From Melastoma dodecandrum (lineage: Eukaryota > Streptophyta > Magnoliopsida > Myrtales > Melastomataceae): a stretch of DNA of 64,000 nt. The translations under genes were made by a program, and so were the position numbers. Numbering within the stretch: the first letter of the stretch is position 1; each line of letters opens with the position of its first letter. A model generated the notes under the pieces. The model worked only from the letters and a program-made list of their open reading frames with translations. It was not told the DNA's origin and did no database searches. Location: positions 2,170,001-2,234,000 of the forward strand of contig JARUPY010000474.1 in NCBI GenBank assembly GCA_029817715.1, written 5' to 3'. This document shows positions 57,881 through 64,000 of the stretch, piece after piece.

Positions 57881-59040
57881 TTAGGATAATTGGCATCAAC
57901 TGTTGTACAACAGTGGTATTAGAGCTACAGGTCGAGCGTTTAAACCCCGCCAGGCGGCGTAAAATTGAAAGAATTAAACACAGGTCAAAGAAGCCCATCC
58001 CTAGACAAAAGAAATGGTCCAAAAAAGCACGCATAATACCTAGACCAGCGAATCGTAAAATGGCCAAAGTCCGATTCTGGGTGAAGGGGGTGTTGAAAAT
58101 CAAAATATATAGTATGTCACGTCTTCACCTAATAAAATATTTATCAGTAAACTTTTATTGACAAAATATACATGTATAATCTTAATTATAGGTAAATTTT
58201 ATTTTGTTTTAAATTAATTTGTTATACGATTATAATATGAACTATTATTTCTTTAATTTTTGTTGCCCACGGTGAACAACATCAAGTAAGTGGCGTTAAA
58301 AAGTAAGCGGACATGAACTTTAGATGTGTCTGGTCAAGATGGACAAGTTACTCTACATATCCCAAACGAGACCTACAACCACAATCTGTCGATTCATCCT
58401 CTTACTCTCTCCTTCTTCTTCGAACATGCCTCATCTATGGTGATTCTCCATTCGTCGTCTGCGTGTAAACAACCACATTCCCTTTTCCTAAATTTTCTTT
58501 TGTAGAAGGCCATTGGAGAAGGCTGTGAGGGGCAATTTGGGAGAGATTCCAAAGCTGGCGATAGTCGACCTTGCCTTTTCCGGTTCTGATTTCACTTTCA
58601 TCTCACTTCCTTTCGTGTGTATTTCCTTCACTCAGCTGACTTGTTATTGCAAGGAAAGCTTTATATTTACTACTGGGAATAGTTGCACTTTGTCTAGGAG
58701 TGTCTAACTTGGTTGTAGTTGATTCCTATCCAGCATATGGCCAGTAATTTGGGGTTGGCATATGGGATTAGATAGATGGGCCTATCTATCGCATTGGGAT
58801 TACCTTGAGTGCCTCGCGATTCTTAACATGCAATAGTGTTTACATAAAAGAAACCAACACTTGCGATATAAATAGAGAATGGAAATAAATTTTGGTCGTC
58901 GCAGGACTAACAAAATGTCATAAGATACAAGAACATAAGAATACTTACTGTCATTGATTCAATCTGATTACAACACTTGACTGAAAATCAAAAGACACCC
59001 AAATGCCCATTTGGATATGAAGTGATTGTCACGACAGTCC
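57881..59040. other. Intergenic region
   Basis: A 143-residue frame (57730-58161) continues from the gag fragment in another frame and is Lys/Arg-rich without family resemblance. Nothing else recognised. Confidence 0.4.
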
Positions 59041-59270
59041 CTTGTTATTTCATCACGTGATAGGGGGTAATAATATCAGAAACAATCCCTTAGGCAGGAC
59101 ATCACTGAAGAGGAGCCTTGACTCGGAGTGACTAGGGAGGATGGAAATGGTGCGGGCGTTAAGGCGGGTGTTTATGCATTTGAGGACCACATTGGACATG
59201 GGCACGACAAAATGGAACTCATACATAGCAGGGACGTTAAGGGCGCATCCGAGGAGGAGGCGAGGTTTTG
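59041..59270 (-). pseudogene. Acyl-activating enzyme (AMP-binding) gene fragment
   Basis: The minus strand from about 59260 down to 59060 encodes 'NVPAMYEFHFVVPMSNVVLK' and 'CINTRLNARTISILPSHSES' then 'RLLFSDVLP', which match the N-terminal AMP-binding region of plant acyl-activating enzymes (typical wording NVPAMYELHFAVPM...INTRLDARTIS..L.HSESK). The rest of the enzyme, with the adenylate-binding and CoA-ligase parts, is absent. The frame stays open for about 70 codons and ends at a TGA near 59060. It is a captured or decayed exon. Confidence 0.75.
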
Positions 59271-59499
59271 GGTTTAAGGGGGTAGTGACAGCTAGTGGTG
59301 TGTTTGGTATTAGGTGAAGTAGGAGGCTTTGTTTTATTTAGTGAATAGTGAGTGATACTCAATTGTCCATTTAATCGGATAATTAATTCAATATTTAAAG
59401 CTCATGTCTCCTTCATTTATTGCCACATCAGCCCATGTCTGACGCCGTCCTCCCCAAAATATAAACAAAAATTAGTATGTGTTATAATGGACGAGGCTA

Positions 59500-60130
59500 G
59501 GTCTGTGCTTTACGACAGTGCCTTTGTTCCCTTTTTACGAAATTATTTTGTAAAAGGTTCGTAAGCTTCGTAATTATTTCGTATATATTTCATGTAAATG
59601 TACGCGATTTTATGAAATATTATTAATGGGCTTCGTATAATTATACGAATCCAAACAATAAAAGTTTCTTAAAGTACGAAACAGTAAAATGTATGAAATA
59701 CTTTCGTAATGCGTCGACGGGCTTCGTAATTGTTTTGTACAATTATACGAAGCCCATTCGCCTTTTACGAAAAAGTCATGTATACAAAATGGTTACTTAT
59801 AAAAAATTCGTACAAAATGTTTTCGTACTTTACGAAATAGATACAATGAATCTAAACCCTTAAGACAGGGATATTTACAAAAAGGATATATTTGCAAATA
59901 GATCCATCTACCTAGGTTCGAATATGCTGTAACTGTTTTATAAAGTACGAAATAGTTTTGTACATTTGCACGAAATGCAAAATGCTAGTGAATTTCGTAA
60001 AATGCCGTACATTTGTACGAAGTCCATTGACTTTGTTTCGTAAAGTCGACATTATTTACAAAACATTTATCGTTATTTCGTACTTTACATAATTTTTACG
60101 GTTTAGGTTCGCACAATGCACATTGAACAC
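59500..60130. repeat. Tract of TACGAA/TTCGTA palindromic words
   Basis: Words such as 'ttcgtaa', 'tacgaa', 'aagcttcgtaat' and 'aatacgaagcccattcg' recur dozens of times in both orientations. Short inverted repeats result ('gggcttcgtataattatacg' at 59629-59650, 'gggcttcgtaattgttttgt' at 59719-59740 against 'tacgaagccc' at 59745-59755). It resembles the word-rich tracts at 47.1 and 51.7-52.3 kb. Confidence 0.6.
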
Positions 60131-60747
60131 GGGTTCTTAAAATCCCGTAAAAATTCAACTTGCGGGGGGAGACATGTAAAATTTCGACTTATTATGAATC
60201 TTCAATAAACATCCTAAATTTATTTAAGGGTAACTGTTTCTTGTAAATTCTACTTTTATCTTGGCTTATTTTTGTAATTCACCTTTCCACCTTACTTCAA
60301 TGGCGTGGTAAACTTCATTTTTTAAATAAATCATAATCACTTAAAGGGTTGTTGCTGAAAGACTCGGGTTTGAAACATATCATACGTACTTATCCCTGTT
60401 AAAAGACTCACATGCTATAGGCAGATGTCTTATCCGAGTCGAATTCGAATTAGTCTCGCTCCATTAAAAAAAAAAGTTGTCATCTTAAAGAGGTATCATA
60501 TCATCTAACCATAGAAAAGTCTTTTAGCTTAATGGCATTAATTATCAAAAGGGCATTTCATTTGTAGAATTAGTACGGTATGATTACAGAACACATTATG
60601 ATGCTCAAATAGTCCGGAATCCAACGAACTCGATTGCGTTCGGAATTAAAGTACAGTAAATAGTAAATTTGAAGCTTGATTATTCTCCCGAACCAGGGGA
60701 AGTAGCTCAACCTCACTCGACTTTTGTCATAGGCTCATATCGTGTTT
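60131..60747. other. Intergenic; 3' flank of the helical-repeat gene
   Basis: AT-rich; should include the 3' UTR of the minus-strand gene ending at 60748. No gene recognised. Confidence 0.5.
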
Positions 60748-63671
60748 TCATTCCAGACCAAGAGAATTCAGCTTCTTCTCCATCATCTTCGCCTGCCGCA
60801 GTGAATCCAATGCCTCCGCCTGTTTCCCTGCACGTTTCAGCCTCACGGCCTTCAGTTTCTCTGCCCTTATCTGTTCTTCGAGACGTGCTCTCTCCTGTGC
60901 AGGGCTATCGTCCCTGCTGCTTGTGATCGTTTTCGAGGGACCAGGTCTTTCCTGTGATACAATACTTCCCGGGTCTGCTATCCCTATAGCTTTTAGGGCA
61001 GACAGAAGATCGGGATCCAGGAGATCCTCTACGACCACCTCATCCGTCCCACCTTTGGAAGGTCTTCCAGATTCTTGGGGTGCTGATTCCTCCAACTGAG
61101 CCTCAAGAGCCTTTGCGAGCTCCAGCTCAGATTCCGCTTCTTGTATCCTGCCCTCCTTCCGCAACTTCAGCGCCTGCCGCTTGTGTGCTAGTGATTCTTG
61201 TTGAATCTTAAACCGCTCTCGGCTAGACAAGATGGGTTTACTATCCAATCCGATGGGCTCATGCTCCTCTGATGTGTTGGTAGGTGCGGTTGACGAAGGG
61301 ACAGTGGGGATCAGAAGGGCATTGCTGTTTTGGAGACTCCTTTCGAGCAGCTTTGCTCGTTTAAGCTCTTCCCGAGCTTCGGCAATCTTCCCTTCTCTCT
61401 TTAATGCAACTGCCTTCTTTTTAATAGCTAAAATCTCCTGCTCAACCGACAAACTTTTGCTTTTCAACAAAGTCACATTACCAGCACTAATGGAGGAACT
61501 GTCATCGACCTGTGTTGTTTCTGCTCCACAAGATGGGTCGATAATCTTTTTACTTCCGTGAAGATTTGAAATCGTAGATGGAAGAGGAGTGGAAGATGGC
61601 TCATCATCTACCCTATTATTTGAGACTTGAGAATCACTCCAAACATTTCCAGTCAGAAAATCCACCTTGCCATCACATTCACTGAGGATAAAGCTGGCAT
61701 TCTTGCCTTCTTCTGTAGACTGCTTCCCCACAGCTTCACCAACTCCGATCAAATCAGCCATCAATGGTTCCCGATCTCTGGAAGCTGGTTGCGGAATAAT
61801 TTTCTTGACACTTTCCATGTCACCATATGTTTCTTGGTCGACAAAAAGGGTCAAATTATCAGATTTTCCATTTACGTAGCCATCATCCGCTTTTCTCAAC
61901 TCCATTTCTTCCATTTCAGCTTCTAACTCTTTTGCTGTAGCCAAGACTTTCTCGGCCTCCTCCATTTCTCCTTTCCGGCGTAGGTCCAGAGCTTTTCTTT
62001 TCAAGCCTAAGATCTCCCTCTGAATTTTTGCCTTACTTCTTGGTGCTGCAGTGGACCTTCCAGATGCCGACCGCGTTGCATTTTCCCCAGCCAACAGAAA
62101 CCCACTAGCTCGTTTTGTTGATCCATCATGTTCCATTCCAGGCTCCTCATTCCAACCTACATCCTTTAACATTGATAGCAGTGAAGGATCTTGCAAATCG
62201 TTTTCTGTTATATCATCTCCATCTTCAGTATCAGCCAATCTTTCAAGAGAATAATGCACTTCGACGCCCGATCTTGTTTTTGGTGCTTCCATGTCTGCAA
62301 TCTGAGCCTCCAACAACTTTGCAGCTGCCAGCACTTCTTCTGCTTCCTCAGCCTTACCTTCGCGTCTCAATGTCAGTGCTTTCCTCTTCAAACCCAACAG
62401 TTCCCTCTGAACTTCTGCCTTACTTCTCCTTGGTAATCCCCCAGCACTAGAAAGGCTTTGATCAACATCCAACGTGGGAGCAGGCAGAGGAACACTGGTA
62501 TCTCTTTTACCCATAACCTCTTCCTGCAAGAATGCACTAGATGGCACCATTCTACCAGGTATAGTTGGTTGACCAGACAATTCTGAGTCGTCAGACTCCT
62601 CAATCCAACCTATTGATTTCAAGTCAGCGGCTATTTTAGGGTCATGTAAGTCCTCATCCGTGACATCAAAATTACCATCAACCACCATTGACTGTCCATC
62701 AACGATAAGGTCATCCGCATCGAAGTCTCCATCTTGCTTCTCCAATAATTCTTCTCCTCTTTCAGCATTAACACTTCTCATTAATGCTGACAATTCATCG
62801 TCAGAATCTTCTGCCCCACCCAAAAGTTCCTGTTCTTCAATTTGCCTCTCCAGTAACTTGGCCTTCTTGAGTTCTTCTTTGGCTTCAGTAAGCTTCCCTT
62901 CACGTTTCAACATAAGAGCTTTTCTTTTATGGGCAGTTACTTCAGACCTTTCTATGCATTGTGCAGAGCCAGTGTCAGAAGGCTTTTGGTTGGTCTCTCT
63001 GATAAGAGTTGACAATTCTCCCTCTAAACTCATGGTTTCAGGTTTCTTATCTGCACCGTGGAGATCCTGGTCAGACCATCCAAGATCCCTCAGTTCCGAT
63101 AGGAGGTCATCCTTCCCTTTGTCCCTGCTAGCTGCGAAAGGCTTCCGTGCCAGATCAGGTTCTATGTTTTCCATCTGTATTACATTGGCATTCTTCCTAC
63201 GGACTTTCCTTAGTGATAATTGCAACGCATCGGCCTGCCTCTCCAGTTCCTTTCCTTTCTTGAAAGCTTTCAATGCCTCTTCAGGCTTCCCTTCTCCCTT
63301 CAAAATTTTGTACCTTTTTTTCTCATCTGAAGCTTGTCGGCGCAAGTCATCTGGGGAGACTGAACCTGTCTCCATCTTCAGGAAACCAAAAGGCTAGATA
63401 CTCAGCAACAAGTCACAGCACCTTAACAGATGGAAAGAAGAGCACACCAAATGAAAGGAAGTATTTTGTCTAATTGCACAATGTATAATGCTTACCCTCC
63501 CTTCCAAACTAGTATCCTCAAGATTGCTAGAACTTGATTCAATGCTTGTGGTCCTATCCATGTTGGTTGTCTCAGGTCTGGTCGAAGAAGATGTCCTCAC
63601 ATCACTGCTGAGAATCTGGGTCAGGATTTCATCTTCACTGTTTGGCACATTTGACGTCATCTTTGACCTCC
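60748..63671 (-). CDS. FYVE-type helical-repeat protein, C-terminal part (5' end outside window)
   Basis: Two exons on the minus strand: 63671-63496 and 63393-60748, joined in frame by a GT-AG intron; together 940 codons including the stop. The frame enters at phase 1 (two bases belong to the previous codon), so at least one upstream exon lies past base 64000. The visible part has seven copies of a roughly 33-residue two-helix unit of the form 'KRKAL.LRREGKAEEAEE.L..AK.LE.Q', and about five copies of a 'DLLDPDLLSALKAIGI'-type unit between them. Plant proteins with this layout carry an N-terminal FYVE zinc finger that binds phosphatidylinositol 3-phosphate on endosomes (the Arabidopsis At1g61690 type); the FYVE finger itself is not in the window. 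Named by family recall, not by search. Confidence 0.8.
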
Positions 63672-64000
63672 CTAACATTTCCAAATTATACAACGAGCAA
63701 TCACATACATTAAAAGCACTAAAAAATTATGATTGTCGTTATTTATTTTCACAAACAAACCAAACACAAGCAGGTAGAAAAAAATTTTGTCGGAATTACA
63801 AGAAGGTTATCGAATTCCTGAATTTCCATTTTCCATCAAAAATTTCTAAAAACCCCTAAAGAGAGGTTCATATCTAAAGCTTTACATTCTATAAGCAAGT
63901 CTCTAATCTTATCACAGTTTTCTCACAACAACTCACAAATGTTGAATCAGCATAATGCTAAGGAACCTCACATGGGACTTCATCAGCAAAACTTGATTAA
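63672..64000 (-). other. Intron of the helical-repeat gene
   Basis: No coding match. An AG acceptor at 63672-63673 bounds the exon at 63671. The intron runs off the window. Confidence 0.6.

Noticed and set aside
57730..58161. A 143-residue plus-strand frame as an independent gene
   Set aside because: Its first part overlaps the copia gag fragment in another frame, so it is a product of element decay.
62660..63397. A 245-residue plus-strand frame opposite the helical-repeat gene
   Set aside because: Ser-rich complement of the Glu/Lys-rich repeats on the minus strand.

Overview
The window is nuclear DNA of a flowering plant. Its genes have GT-AG introns, plastid transit peptides, a NAC transcription factor, a granule-bound starch synthase and plant LTR retrotransposons primed with initiator-tRNA-Met-type sites. 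I cannot name the species. No CRISPR, operon or organellar gene set is present, and I saw no tRNA or rRNA gene.

Layout. 1-8238 is a large, defective Ty1/copia element with long (about 1.87 kb) LTRs. It resembles the SIRE/Maximus type, has lost its reverse transcriptase, and is full of short self-complementary repeats. 8597-9350 (-) is a decayed Mutator-like transposase. 10630-13215 (-) is a broken copy of the plastid pyruvate dehydrogenase E1-alpha gene. 15150-19693 (-) is a second, smaller copia element. 20385-21586 (-) is an intact three-exon NAC gene of the SOMBRERO/BEARSKIN type. 21.9-27.8 kb is AT-rich and mostly without recognisable genes. 28369-31030 (+) is an intact ten-coding-exon GBSSI (waxy) gene, followed 345 bp downstream by a 1-kb inverted-repeat (foldback) element. 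33052-34456 (+) is a GPI-anchored beta-1,3-glucanase. 34709-40907 is a mosaic of three retrotransposon families: a copia 3' end, a near-complete but dead Ty3/gypsy element, and a SIRE-type LTR fragment.

41401-42798 (+) is an intronless MOS2-like G-patch/KOW gene. 42.8-49.6 kb is repeat-rich, with LTR-like segments, a short hairpin and a second foldback element. 49669-50784 (+) is a four-exon acyl-CoA-binding protein gene. 53356-54801 (+) is an intronless C2-domain gene. 54.8-60.7 kb is AT-rich and carries a tandem duplication, a copia gag fragment related to the 15-19 kb element, and a fragment of an acyl-activating enzyme gene (-). 60748-63671 (-) is the C-terminal part of a large helical-repeat protein of the FYVE type, whose N-terminal exon lies beyond the right edge.

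The intact genes are unrelated housekeeping or developmental genes, not a cluster. The unusual content is the repeat fraction: several structures built from inverted repeats (the leader and LTR hairpin arrays, two foldback elements, an interleaved A-B-A'-B' palindrome and a compact hairpin), and a multi-family retrotransposon mosaic whose junctions do not fit simple insertion. I found no convincing new protein system.
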